The position numbers and the translations under genes were made by a program. DNA of 64,000 nucleotides. It comes from Saccopteryx bilineata (Eukaryota; Chordata; Mammalia; Chiroptera; Emballonuridae). A model generated the notes under the pieces. That model was given only the letters and a program-made list of their open reading frames with translations. It was not told the origin of the DNA and made no database searches. Shown here piece after piece: positions 13,262-25,108 of this stretch (position 1 is its first letter; each line of letters begins with the position of its first letter). The stretch covers positions 293,902,590 through 293,966,589 of the forward strand of contig NC_089492.1 of assembly GCF_036850765.1 (NCBI RefSeq), in the 5' to 3' direction.

Positions 13262-13650
13262 TTTTTTTTTTTTTTTTTTTTTGTATTTTTCTGAAGCTGG
13301 AAACGGGCAGAGACAGTCAGACAGACTCCCGCATGCGCCCGACCGGGATCCACCCAGCACAATGCTCTGCCCACCAGGGGGCGATGCTCTGCACCTCCCG
13401 GGCGTCGCTTTGCCGCGACCAGAGCCACTCTAGTGCCTGGAGCAGAGGCCAAGGAGCCATCCCCAGTGCCTGGGCCATCTTTGTTCCAATGGAGCCTCGG
13501 CTGCGGGAGGGGAAGAGAGAGACAGAGAGGAAGGAGGGGGGGTGGAGAAGCAAATGGGCGCTTCTCCTATGTGCCCTGGCTGGGGATCAAACCCGGGTCC
13601 CCCACACGCCAGGCCGACGCTCTACCGCTGAGCCAACCGGCCAGGTCCCC
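13262..13650 (-). mobile_element. SINE-A nested in the L1
   Basis: A full SINE-A with T run at 13262-13282 and head at the right end. It is flanked by ctgccttctt at 13252-13261 and 13651-13660. L1 sequence continues on both sides. Confidence 0.93.
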
Positions 13651-15096
13651 CTGCCTTCTTGATAATAGGTAATCTAACAGGTGTGAGATGGTATCTCATT
13701 GTAGTTTTGATTTGCATTTCTCTAATAACTAATGAAGATGACCATCTTTTCATATACCTATTGGCCATTTGTATTTCTTCCTGGGAGAAGTGTCTGTTCA
13801 TGTCCTCTTCCCATTTTTTTATTGGATTGTTTGTTTGTTGTTGAGTTTTATGAGTTCTTTGTATATTTTGGATATTAGGCCCTTATCTGAGCTGTTGTTT
13901 GAAAATATCATTTCCCATTTAGTTGGCTGTCTGTTTATTTTGTTGTCAGTTTCTCTTGCTGAGCAAAAACTTTTTAGTGTGATGTAGTCCCATTCATTTA
14001 TCTTTGCCTTCACTTTTCTTGCCTTTGGAGTCAGATTCATAAAATGCTCTTTAAAACCCAGGTCCATGAGTTTAGTACCTATGTCTTCTTCTATGTACTT
14101 TATTGTTTCAGGTCTCATATTTAGGTCTTTGATCCATTTTGAATTAATTTTCGTACAAGGGGACAAGCTATAGTCGAGTTTCATTCTTTTGCATGTGGCT
14201 TTCCAGTTTTCCCAGCACCATTTGTTGAAGAGGCTTTCTTTTCTCCATTGTGTGTTGTTGGCCCCTTTATCAAAAATTATTTGACCATATATATGTGGTT
14301 TTATATCTGGACTTTCTATTTTGTTCCATTGGTCTGAGTGTCTATTTTTCTGCCAATACCATGCTGTTTTGATTGTCGTGGCCCTAAAATATGGTTTGAA
14401 GTCAGGTATTGTAATGCCTCCAGCTTCATTCTTTTTCCTTAGGATTGCTTTGGCTATTCAGGGTTTTTTATAGTTCCATATAAATCTGATGATTTTTTGT
14501 TCCATTTCTTTAAAAAATGTCATAGGAATTTTGATGGGAATTGCATTGAATTTATAAATTGCTTTGGGTAATATGGCCATTTTGATATATTTATTATTCC
14601 TATCCAAGAACAAGGAATATTTTTCCATCTCATTTTATCTTTTTCAGTTTACTTTAACAATGCTTTGTAGTTTTCATTATATAGGTCCTTGAAGTGTGGC
14701 CTTTCAAATACCATAGATGTAATTGAAAACAAGCCTATACATGAAGACAGTGATTCATCATCAGACACAGATGAGAATAAACTAATGGATGAGAGTTTTG
14801 ACAGTGATGAAGGGTTGTTTGAATTTTATGATGAATGCAACTTGACTTCAATAACTTTATGTAATACATTTTTTTTGGAAAATTTTGGGCCCTAAAGTTA
14901 TGGTTCATCTTATACAAGGGAGCATCTTATACATGGGGAAATATGGTACTTTTTAAATTGCTGTAAATGTGATTTGTGATTGTATTTCTAATATTATTGC
15001 TTTGACAATGCCATACATATCATCATTTCACCTGTAAATGTTTAAATCTGTGTGTAAGTCACAAGTTACCTTTCCTTATGATAATTACAAACACAT

Positions 15097-15405
15097 TTTT
15101 AATTTATTGATTAGAAAGAGGGAAAGAGAAAGGATTGCAGAGAGGCTGGAGGAGAGAGAGTGAGAGGAATCAATTCATAGTTGCTTCATTTTTAGTTATT
15201 TATGTATGTACCTTGCCTTGGAGTGAGGGTGCTCAAGCCAACCCAGTTACCCCTTGTTTAAGGCAAAAAACCTGGGCTTAAGGCAGTGACCCCGTGCTCA
15301 ACTTAGCAAGACTACAGTCTAGCTGGAGATCATGTGATTTTGAACTGGGGTCCTCTGCATTACAGGTCATCACGTAATCCAGTGCACCAACACAAGTGAA
15401 ACACA
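15097..15405 (-). mobile_element. Old SINE-C-like copy
   Basis: A strongly diverged copy with an A-rich tail complement, an ag-rich stretch and a degraded head near caccaacacaag. It is shared with copy 2 at about 59400-59710. Confidence 0.6.
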
Positions 15406-15571
15406 AAAGTATTTTCATATGATCAAAATACCAATAACTTTGCCAGCATTTAATTCCTTCAGTTTTTTAAAAAGTTATTTCTCTTAATTGATATTTGAAT
15501 TATTATTAAATACACTCTCATTTATGCTTATGCTATGCATCCTGATATTATTATTTATAAAGTTTGTGGCT

Positions 15572-15900
15572 TTGGACAGTTGGCACAATAAATAGAGCAT
15601 TGAACCAGCATGCAGATGTCCCAGGTTCAATTCCTGCCAGGACACACAGGAGAAGTGACCATGTGCTCTATTGTCTACCCTCTCCCCATTGTCTCCCTGT
15701 TTCTCTCCTTCAGCCAGTGAGTCCAAGAATGGCCCTAGGTGCTGAGGATAGCTCATTGGCTAGAGCCTCAAACTTAGACACTAAAAATAGTTCAGTTGAT
15801 GTGAGCATTGCCCTCAGATGGGGTTGCCAGGTGGATACCAGTTCGGCGTATGTGTGAGTCTGTTGCACTATCTCACCTCATCTCACTTAAAGAAAAAGAA
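15572..15900 (+). mobile_element. SINE-A relative, old copy
   Basis: The head ttggacagttggcacaataa has a B-box-like ggttcaattcctgccagg, followed by the body and a short A-rich tail. It is shared with copy 2 at about 59877-60205. Confidence 0.8.
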
Positions 15901-16149
15901 AGAAAAGAAATTGTGCTACATTTCTGTGTTATATTTATTATATGTATGATCATGTAACTAGATGACTTGTTTAGTAAAATTTCCCAGCTTGTCTAGTGTA
16001 GTCATACTTTGCTTGATTGTGAAGCACTTTATAGAACTTCACCGATAAGTGCATTTTCTAAAACATTTAGACAAGACTGCCCATCTACAAATACATTGAA
16101 TCCCAAGAAAGGTACAGATGATGGTTTGTTTTGTTTTTAGACAATACAT

Positions 16150-16408
16150 TATTATTTATTTATTTTTATTTTGAGTGAGAAGCTGGGAGAGACAGAAACA
16201 GTAAGCTGCTCCTGTATGTGCACTGACCAGGGAGTCAAATCAGCAACCTCTATGCTCTGAGAGAGGAAGCAGGGAGAGGAAAACATTTGTTCCACTCAGT
16301 TTCACATTCTTTGGTTGTATCCCATGTGTGTCCTGACTGGAGATCGGACCCATAACCTTTTTATTTAGAGGCAATGCCCTTAACTGATTGATCTAACCAT
16401 CCCAGTTC
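16150..16408 (-). mobile_element. Old degraded SINE remnants
   Basis: A TTTA-rich start, a gagtgagaagctgggagaga stretch and a degraded head near 16400 suggest one or two ancient tRNA-headed SINEs. They are shared with copy 2 at about 60447-60705. Family assignment is uncertain. Confidence 0.5.
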
Positions 16409-16454
16409 TAATAAAGTAATTTGAAGTTAATATATGTACATTACTATTATTCCT

Positions 16455-16816
16455 TTTGTATTTTTCTGAAGTGAGAAACAGGGGGGCAGAAAGACAGACT
16501 CCAGTATGCACCTGACCAGGATTCACCAGATATTCCCACTAAGGGGTGATGCTCTGCCATCTGGGACATTGCTCTGTTGCAACCGGAGCCATTCTAGCTC
16601 CTGAGGTGAAGGCCATGGGTCCATCCTCAGCGTTCAGGCTGAGTTTGCTCCGATGGAGCTTTGACTGCAGGAAGGGTAGAGAGAGATGAAGAGAAAGGAA
16701 AGGGGGAAAGCTAGAAAAACAGATGGGTACTTCTCCTGTATGCCCTGACTGGCAATTAAACATGTAATATCTACATGCTGGGCCAACACTCTACCACTGA
16801 GCCAACTTGCCAGGGC
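16455..16816 (-). mobile_element. SINE-A, diverged copy
   Basis: It begins ttttgtatttttctgaag and ends gagccaacttgccagggc, both diagnostic of SINE-A on the minus strand. It is shared with copy 2 at 60743-61108. Confidence 0.85.
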
Positions 16817-17729
16817 TTGTACATTACTACTTTTTGATATAATTTTATATCACATTTAATACACTATGCTAATATAGGTTATACACATAAATTTTATATA
16901 CTCTAGGAAATTACAAATTAATGTGATTATCGTTACTGGCATATTCCCTTGATTAGTCTGAGACCCAACAAGCATTGTCTCTGGAATACCTGTAATTGCA
17001 GTCTTTCATGTCCTCAACATGTTCTTCATTGTTTAAAGAAGATTAGAGGCAGAAGCATCTGTTCAAATCCAGCTTGATCCTAGCCACTCTGGCACAAGCA
17101 GAGCTGAGACTTTTGATATCATCAGAGGCAGATGACCTTAAGTATTCGTGTCTGTTTTGTGATATTAACTTTGCATAAGGGTCTAAACTGAAGCAGGATA
17201 GATAGCATGAACAACTTCAGCGACCTGTTCCAATGACATTCTGCTGAAAACTCCTGATGGCAGATGGCCTATTTGACATGAAACAGAATGCCTTGCAGTC
17301 AGAAAAAGCACATCCTGAAGAAAGAAAGGCAACACCAGCAGGCAAGGGAAGCCGCACGGGAGCACCAGTGACAACTATGCCCTAGAAATCACTTCTACCA
17401 GTGGTGCTAGACTACACTTAGTAGTCTGAATGTATTCTCGGGGAATATGCAGTGGTCAGACTCAGCAGGTTTGCACCAGTTCAGCAGAACCAAAATCTAA
17501 TTTTTGTTGAGTTTGGGGAAACTGATGTTAAAATATCACTTGTAATCAGGCTTCTCTCTAAGGTGGGTGCCTGGGAAGCCAACCTATGTGAAAATCACAA
17601 ATTTACTTTCCTTACTCTTTTTTTTATGTTCATCTGTGCAATAGAATATTCTACGTGCTTGTAGAAATGTTTATTCCATCCATAGGTGAAAAAAATTGCA
17701 AGTGCAGATGTCAATCAAGAAGCAATATA

Positions 17730-17925
17730 AGCTGACCTGTGGTGGCATGGTGGATAAAGTGTTGACTTGGAATGCTGAGGTCGCTGGTTCAAAATCCTGG
17801 GCTTGCCTGGTCAAGGCACATGCAACAAGCAGTCAATGAACAATTAAAGTGAAGCAACTATGTCTTGATACTTCTTCTTCTCTCCCCTCCTCTCTCTGTA
17901 AAATCAATAAATAAATTTTTAAAAA
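17730..17925 (+). mobile_element. SINE-B
   Basis: The head gctgacctgtggtggcatgg, the body and an aataaataaa tail are present. It is shared with copy 2 at 62189-62386. Confidence 0.85.
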
Positions 17926-17940
17926 AAGAAGCAATAGAGA

Positions 17941-18313
17941 GACTGACCAGGCAGAGGCACAGTGGACAGAGCAGAGGAGAGAGAGGACCCAGATTAAAAT
18001 CCCCAAGGTTTGGCTTGAGCGTAGGCTCATCAGTTTGTGTGCATAGTTGCTGGCTTGAGTGTGAGATCATAGATATGACTCCATGGTCAATGGTTTAAAG
18101 CCCAAGGTCGCTGGCTTGAGTACAAGTCTGCTGAACTGAGAAAGGGTTCATGAGCTCTGTTGGAGGCCATTGGTCAAAGCACATATGAGAAAGCAATGAA
18201 TGAACAATAAGGTACCACAATGAAATTTGATGCTTCTCATCTCTCTTCCTGTCTTTCTGTACCTATCTTTCCCATTCTCTGTTTCTCTCTGTTGCAAGGG
18301 GAAAAAAAAAAGG
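17941..18313 (+). mobile_element. SINE-C
   Basis: The head gactgaccaggcagaggcac leads to an A run at 18301-18311. It is shared with copy 2 at about 62395-62737, where the head is partly lost. Confidence 0.8.
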
Positions 18314-18599
18314 AAGCAATATGTAAATATCTTAACAGTTTTATTGTACTTTTGTCAGGTATTCTTTAATATTTTTTCATTAATATTTTGAAACATAACA
18401 ATCTAGTTTTGTGTACCTCTTTTATTGTTCTCATTTCAGTATTAAATGCATGAAATAATAAACTACCTTTTCTTTAGTTTTCTAATACTGAAAACATTCA
18501 TTAGGGTAGAGAACTAGTAGTTAAATTAGTTGAATCCCACCACTGAAACATTTCCCCAAATCCAATCCTGTAGCAGGCTAAGGAATTAGAGAATCTTTT

Positions 18600-19316
18600 G
18601 ACTTTAAGTACTACATTACCCAGAATACTCATTTCCAGTTGTGTACTACTGTAGGAATGATATTACTCAGAATGCTCATTTTCAGGACGGTAGTACTGTA
18701 GGAACTACACTCCCCAGAATGCTCATATAGGGTTGGCCGTAGTAAAGGGCGGGACTTCCGATGCTTTACATCCCTTTATTTCCTTTTTTTTTTTTTTTTT
18801 TTCAGAGACAGAATGAGAGAGGGATAGATAGAGACAGACAGATGGGAACGGAGAGAAATGAGAAGCATCTATCATTAGTTTTTCGTTGGGACACCTTAGT
18901 TGTTCATTGATTCTTTTCTCATATGTGCCTTGATCGCGGACCTTCAGCAGACCAAGTAACCCTTGCTCGAGCCAGAGACCTTGAGTCCAAGCTGGTGAGC
19001 CTTGCTCAAACAACATGAGCCCGCGCTCAAGCTGGCGACCTCGGGACTCGAACCTGGGTCTTCCCTGTCCCAGTCCGACGCTCTTTCCCCTGTGCCACCA
19101 CCTGGTCAGGTCACTTCCTCTTCTTAATGGAGTGTCACCGCGTCAGGAGTTACCAGTGATGGTGGTATTGGACGCAAAAGGCAAAAAAGTGGAGTATCCA
19201 AAGCTAGTGAGGTTCCGTGTGGACCCCCGAGTGACCCGCACCTGGGCAGGACAGCGACCGACCGCGGGCCTGAGCCACCACCCCACCCGCCGCTCCCGCC
19301 ACACCTTCAGAGTGCG
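18600..19316 (+). promoter_or_regulatory. Promoter and 5' UTR region of KRAB gene A, with ZNF143/THAP11-like motifs
   Basis: Three related motifs lie at 18610-18628, 18659-18675 (degraded) and 18704-18722. The last reads ACTACACTCCCCAGAATGC, which fits the ACTACA-n-n-TCCCAGAATGC element known to bind ZNF143 and THAP11 at many vertebrate promoters. A SINE-C (18783-19112) separates them from a GC-rich, CpG-containing stretch (19130-19460) that holds exon 1. The arrangement is repeated at 63033-63145 and in part at 24652-24667. Binding is inferred from motif match only. Confidence 0.65.
18783..19112 (-). mobile_element. SINE-C in the promoter of gene A
   Basis: It runs from a T run at 18783-18802 to ccacctggtcagg. 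It is shared with copy 2 at 63207-63525, so it was in the promoter before the duplication. Confidence 0.9.
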
Positions 19317-19349
19317 ATGGCTGAGGCCATGCTGAGGTACCTGGCTCAG
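19317..19349 (+). CDS. KRAB gene A, coding exon 1
   Basis: An 11-codon exon (MAEAMLRYLAQ) starts with ATG in a GC-rich region and ends in phase 0 at a GTCAGC donor. It has the same length and phase as exon 1 of gene B (25008-25040). Short first coding exons of this kind precede the KRAB-A exon in many KZFP genes. The donor has C at +3 where A or G is usual, so it may be weak. The next coding exon should be 22761-22887. Confidence 0.65.
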
Positions 19350-21735
19350 GTCAGCGCGTCCCCCGAGCCTCACCCTTTCGAATCCCGAACCTGGTGCGGG
19401 GGTGGTCACGTCCTGCAGCCCAAGCCCCGGCATCCCGGATCATGAGGCACTCGTGGGTGACACCTGGTGTGACAGGGCTGGGAGAGGTGACAAGCTGAGG
19501 GAGCGTGGACCCGGGAGAGACCCGGAAGACTGAGATTCCTCTCTGTCTGCATGAAACAGTCTGCGGTGCAGTCACGTCGTCACTGAGAGGCTGAGGATTG
19601 TACCTCATTCTGAGAGTCCTTGGAGCCATGGAAGGTTGTGAACGAAGAGGATAAGAACCTGAGTTATGCCTTAACTGTTTAAATCCTGCTGAGAGAGTGA
19701 ACGGACTGGAATGGGGAAGTAAGGACAGTGAGACCCAGGAAGAGGTGTCCTTGTGCAAGGTCACAGAGCTGGTGAGAGGCAGCACTGAGAATGCATCACA
19801 GAGGAGGTCACCAGACTTCAGGGCTGGTCCAGGATAGAAAGGGACCTGCTTACCTGGAGTAAAGTGTGGTTGTATGTGACTTCCTACAAGATCTAAAATT
19901 GAAAACCCAATCTTGCCTTGCTAAAACTATCAATATTTAGTTGGTTATACTTAATTTATAGGTGGGTTAGTTAGGTAGTACATGATGTAAAATAAAAGTA
20001 ATTAGAAGTCAATTGAATACATAAAGACACTCATAGTAAGCCAAATACCATAGATTTTAATTTATTCATGGTTAAGACTAGTGGACAGCTAAGCCTAGGT
20101 CCTCACTTCAGTGGGGCCCTGAAAGAACTCTCTTGGAGAGGCACAGAGCTTTGTGGCAGTTCCCAAATGGTTGTCATGGGCCATGTGGAGTTTGAGTTGG
20201 TGTCTCAGGAAACTGACTTGATCTTCACCCTCGCTACTCATATCTGGTTTGGCCACAGCTCAAGTCACTGAGTTGCATTATCATACCTCAAACATAAGTC
20301 ACATATTGGCTTTACAAGTTTGACAGATGAAGTTACCAGAAAAAAAGAGTAACCCAGTTACACCTTGGTAATTAGGCCTTAATTAGGGGGCTCATGTAAA
20401 ATATAGTTAATCTAATTCCCACATGGTATTGGTACTCAGTTAAAATATGAAGTTCTCTCAGAATGGCATAAGCTGGTTACACCTAAATCACTTTCCTTTT
20501 TACATTTTATATTAACTTGATTTCATGTTTACTGTAACAACTCTGTAAAATAGAAAAGAAAGGACAGCATGTCACAGTTTCTTCCTGGTGGTAACACTAC
20601 CTTAAAGTGTTTCCAGACTCTTCCCTAGGCATTTATTCAGCTCTTGAATATGGGGACCCTCAGGATACGTTGAATCCTCATTTTTTAAATGCTGGCCAGA
20701 GGTAACATCTGGATGCTTCCGTTTCTGGTGTCAAAATAAGAAATTTTCAAAAGTGTATCAAATTTATAAAAATGTTTATTTGAGCCATAGGGACTACAAT
20801 TACCAGAAAAGCAAATATCAACATTGTGAGAAAATACTCCAGAAAATGGCAATTTTGATACATATTTTATCAGAATCAAAGTAGGAAGTCATACAAGGTT
20901 TACCTTAAATACACTGGTGATAGATAATGGAGGGGGAACAAAGCAAAACAGGAAAATCTATGAGTTCTATAACAAGTGAAAATACATACTTCTTTCACAC
21001 TGGGGGGTATATGTTAGTTAACAGTTACTTAACATTAAAATAACAGTAAGGAGTTTTGTGGTCTTTCCTCTGTCACAGTGTTTGTCTCATGAGGGATCAG
21101 GGAAAAGGAAATTATCCTGGCATTCCATAGCTCTGTTATCAAAAGGACAATAGACAGCCTCAGTTAAGGTAAAATTATACTATTTTCAGGGAAGATACTG
21201 GCTTAGGACATGACTACGTACCATAAAAGTTTTAATTTCAGTCATTCTGTATATTTTTAGCCTCCAAGCTCTGTTATACAGGCTTCCGCAGAAATTCTCT
21301 GGTTTAGTATATGGCCCGCCCATATTCCTTTGGTCTACCAGGCAGCAAATACAATTGGTTATGGAAGGTTATTCAGGGAGCAACACCTGCATGTGGGAAT
21401 GCTTGGAAGAGCAACAGAGCTGAAAGTAGGTAGCACAGGTCTTCATTCTTTGTATTTAAAACAAGGATTCTGGAATCAAAAATCTGACCTGAAAATGGCC
21501 CAATGATAATTTAGTCTTCTGCTGTGGAGATAATGGGGACTTTGAACTGGATGAAGTTAATCTCTCATCAGTTTAAGAGGCTTCCTGTACCTGCATAGTG
21601 TAGACAGATTGTGGGTAAAGAGAGGTGACAGGGAGTCCAGGACTAGGTGAATGTTGTAATCCAAAGCAGTGCTTCTTGACTAGAGTTGTGGCCAGGGAGG
21701 TAGAAAGAAACGTTAAATTATTGTTTTTATCTCCC

Positions 21736-22133
21736 TATTTATTTATTTATTTATTTATACAGAGAGAATCAGAGGGAGAGAGGAAGGGAGAGAGATGTGA
21801 AGGGTCAACTCATTGTTGCAGGACTTTAGTTGTTTTTTTTTTTTTTTATCACTTCTTATATATGTCTCTTGGCTGGGATGTGCCAAGAGAGCCAGTGACC
21901 CCTTGCTCAAGCTAGCGAACTGGGGCTGAACCAGTGCCTTTGTGCTTCAATCCAATTACCATAAGATCATGTCAATGATACCATGTCCAAGCCAGGATCC
22001 TGCCCTAAAGTTAGTGAGCCTGTGCTCAAGCCAGATGAGCTAGCGCTCAAGCTGGTTACTTCAGAGTTTCAAAACTGGCATCTCAGTGTCCCTAATCAAT
22101 GACAGTCTACACACTGTGCCAGCACCAGTCAAA
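21736..22133 (-). mobile_element. SINE-C, diverged
   Basis: A (TTTA)n start, gagagaatcagagggagaga, the middle gaccccttgctcaagc, and a degraded head near 22130 are visible. Confidence 0.75.
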
Positions 22134-22471
22134 CTATTGGTTCAGTTTTTAGAAGGAGAACCTAGTAGTGCTTTAGATTTGCAGCTGTGGAAGAAAATAG
22201 GAGTTTAGGATGACCCAAGGTTTTGGTTTAGCAGCCAGAACTTTGGAGAATGGATCAGCTGGACTGGAGAAGTAAATTTAATATTTTTGTGAATATTATA
22301 AGATATTGTTCTTGTGAACAGTTTTATAAATTTGAAAGAACAGTGAGTGGAGACATCAAGTTGGCAGCTGAACAGAGAGGCCTGGATATTTGGGAAGTGT
22401 TCTTGATGGAGACACAGAAGTTGTAGCTCTTTGTGCAGTAGGGTAGTGTTATGGATGACTGGGGAGCTACC

Positions 22472-22678
22472 GCAGAGTGAGTGATCCCTTGTTCAAGCCA
22501 GCGACCTTTGGGCTCAAGCCAGTGACCATGGGTTCATGTCTATGATCTCACCCTCAAGCCGGTGACCCCACGCTCAAGGTGGATGGGCCTGTGCTCAAGC
22601 CAGCAACCCTGGGGTTTCCATTCTGGGTGGTGTGTGTCTTAGGTGCGTGCTCTATCCACTGCTCCACTACCTGGTTAG
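22472..22678 (-). mobile_element. SINE-C 5' part
   Basis: The stretch gtgatcccttgttcaagcca through ccactacctggttag is the head half of a minus-strand SINE-C. The tail half is absent. Confidence 0.75.
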
Positions 22679-22703
22679 ACATGTGGGTAAGATTTATATG
22701 TAG

Positions 22704-23255
<552 letters not shown>

Positions 23256-23956
23256 TGATTGAGATTTGCTCAGTTGACCTTTACAGATAACACGTTTTCA
23301 TAAACATGAAGGTAAGACCCTCCACCTGCAACATGATTATAATTCAATGAAGGCTCAGATGATGGTTTTCAATTTTAGAAATAAGTATTTAAATTAAAGT
23401 ATGAACATTATTATATTTGACATAATCCTTAGGCATGCTAGGTAGATTTTAATTCTGTAGCATGTGAACATAAATTTTATATGCACTGGGGAACCAACAG
23501 ATTAGTATGACCAGTTTTATTGCCATTATTCACTTGGTTACACTGGAACAAAACCTGCATGTCTCAGGAATGCTCATAATTGCATTTCTTTGATGTTGTC
23601 AACATGTTCCCCATTGTGTGTAATAAACTAGAGGCAGAGGCCTCAGATCAAATATAGGTTGTCTCTAGCCACATTGCTGAATATGCAGAGCTGAGATTTC
23701 TATTAGCTTGTGTTTTGTGCCATTAAGTTTGCATAGTGGGCCCAACTGAGGCAGTGCACATAATGTTAGGGTTTTTAAATCAACTTCCCACAGTGACATT
23801 CTGCTTGAAGAGGCCACGTGCCAAATGGCCTGATAAACAAGAAACAGGCAGGTGCCTGACATCATAAAGAGCAGATCCTGAAGAAAGACATGCAAGAACA
23901 TCTGCTAAAGTAAGTCACACATGCACGCCACACATAACCGTGTCCTAGAAATAGGC

Positions 23957-24240
23957 CCTGGCCAGTTGACTCAATGAATAAATACAGCATCAGCCTGGAG
24001 TATGAGCATCCCTGGTTTGATTCCTCATCACAGCACACATTAAAAAATGACCATCGGCTTCTCTTCTCCTCTCTCTTTCCCTCTTGCAGCCAATGCCTCA
24101 GTTTGTTCAAGTGTCAGCCCCAGGCACTGAGGATTGCTCAATGAATTTGAGAAATAGCCCCAGATGGAGGTTGCTGGGTGGATCCCAGTAGGGGCACATG
24201 TGGGAGTCTATACTATTCTCTCCCCTTCTCACTTAAAAAA
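23957..24240 (+). mobile_element. SINE-A relative, old copy
   Basis: It has the head ccctggccagttgactcaat, the element gggtggatcccagtaggggc and a short A tail. Confidence 0.8.
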
Positions 24241-24361
24241 ATTATTACCTCTACTAAAGTGCATAAAAAAGCACTTGATATTTTTGGTGTATATTTGGGG
24301 TTCATGCCCCAATATCTACACTGGGCAGGCCAGAAACTGAGAACCAGGCTGGAAGCAGGAC

Positions 24362-24540
24362 TTTAGTTGTTCATTCCTTTCTTTCTCATATGTGCCTTGA
24401 CTGGAAGGCTATAGCGGGACAAATGACCCTTGCTCAAACCAGATCAGCCAGCACTCAAGCTGGCGATGTTGGGGTTTCAAACCTGTGTTCTCAGTGTCCC
24501 AGTCCAGCGCTCTATCCACTGTCCAACCGCCTGGTCAGGC
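24362..24540 (-). mobile_element. SINE-C head part
   Basis: The stretch tttagttgttcattccttt through caaccgcctggtcaggc is recognisable SINE-C; the tail half is missing. Confidence 0.75.
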
Positions 24541-24599
24541 ATTCCGGCCATTGTCTTTGGACAGGTACTTTTGAATTTCCCGCAATACACTTGGGGGTG

Positions 24600-25007
24600 T
24601 CCTGGCCTCAGCTGTAAGAAGAAAGAATGCCCGCCTTGAATTGCAGAAACAGCATTACCCAGAAGGCGCTGCGCCGTCGACCGCAAAGTACGCCAGAGAA
24701 GAACGAGCAAACGGTGTTTTCGCTCTTGCACAGAAATTAGGGGTGGGACTTCCGTGGTTCTTCTTGCTGGTGTTTGGTCGACTCTCAAGATCAGTCATCG
24801 ATTCTGAAACGTTTAGTCGCGTTGGATAACGTGGGGAAGGAAAACGCTAGATTCAAGAATCGTGGTCCGTTCCTGCACAGACGGGAGTGTGAGTCTCCGC
24901 GACTCAGCCCAACGACCTGCTCCAGGGCCGGACCGGGACAACGTGCATTGAGCCACCTCCTCGCCCGTCGCACCCTTGCTCTCCGGACTCCGAAGAGTCG
25001 AAGGGCG
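24600..25007 (+). promoter_or_regulatory. Promoter and 5' UTR region of KRAB-ZNF gene B
   Basis: A CpG-containing, GC-rich stretch lies directly upstream of exon 1. It carries a partial ZNF143/THAP11-like element (gcattacccagaaggc at 24652-24667) in place of the array seen upstream of gene A. Transcription start and 5' UTR splicing cannot be read from the sequence. Confidence 0.6.
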
Positions 25008-25040
25008 ATGGCCACGGCCGCCCTGAGGCGCTCGGCTGAG
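25008..25040 (+). CDS. KRAB-ZNF gene B, coding exon 1
   Basis: The exon encodes 11 residues, MATAALRRSAE. It starts at ATG 25008 in a context ending gggcg and stops in phase 0 at a strong donor (gag|gtgagt). Length and phase match exon 1 of gene A. The next coding exon is the KRAB-A exon at 51588, 26.5 kb away, across an intron filled with an LTR-like block, two proviruses and an L1. An exon 1 of this form is common in the KZFP group that includes human 19q13.43 genes, from memory. Confidence 0.8.
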
Positions 25041-25108
25041 GTGAGTGAGTGTGATGCTGGGCATCTGAGTTTGTAAACCTTATGCTTATTTACCTTGCTC
25101 ACTTTTAT

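Larger units (their letters stand above)
12152..14690 (-). mobile_element. 5'-truncated LINE-1, copy 1 only, with nested hAT element and SINE
   Basis: On the minus strand this is the 3' part of an L1, from late ORF2 through the 3' UTR to a poly-A tail (T run at 12153-12160). It is flanked by gaagtgtggcctt at 12139-12151 and 14691-14703. The sequence matches the 3' part of the full-length L1 at 40046-48680. The target lies inside the older DNA transposon. Copy 2 lacks it but has also lost about 14 bases at the site, so the empty site there is imperfect. Confidence 0.93.
11906..14948 (+). pseudogene. pogo/Tc2-like DNA transposon remnant (transposase C-terminus), split by an L1
   Basis: Outside the L1 (12152-14690), the + strand of 11906-12151 and 14704-14948 reads the C-terminal part of a DDE transposase of the pogo/Tigger/Tc2 group. 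Frames include VKKPSIEDICIWVKRSW, then SFKKCG just before the L1, and after it an acidic serine/aspartate tail (EDSDSSSDTDE). The SFKKCG element and acidic tail are, from memory, typical of pogo-like transposases. The right end near 14948 resembles a terminal repeat (catcttatacatggggaa). The left part of the element is not visible. The duplicate is at 58800-59257. Confidence 0.7.
23460..24600 (+). repeat. Third, diverged copy of the distal gene spacer
   Basis: The stretch 23460-23950 aligns with 16880-17400 and 61340-61860, including acataaattttatat, caacatgttc, a shared cagagctgagat and cacatcctgaagaaag-like blocks. Divergence is clearly higher than between copies 1 and 2. SINEs at 23957-24240 (+, SINE-A relative) and 24362-24540 (-, SINE-C head part) fill much of the rest. 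No gene is seen. Confidence 0.75.

Noticed and set aside
19351..19785. 144-codon minus-strand ORF and 19015-19335 plus-strand ORF
   Set aside because: They fall in the GC-rich promoter/first-intron region of gene A, show no domain, and overlap exon 1 and a SINE in other frames.
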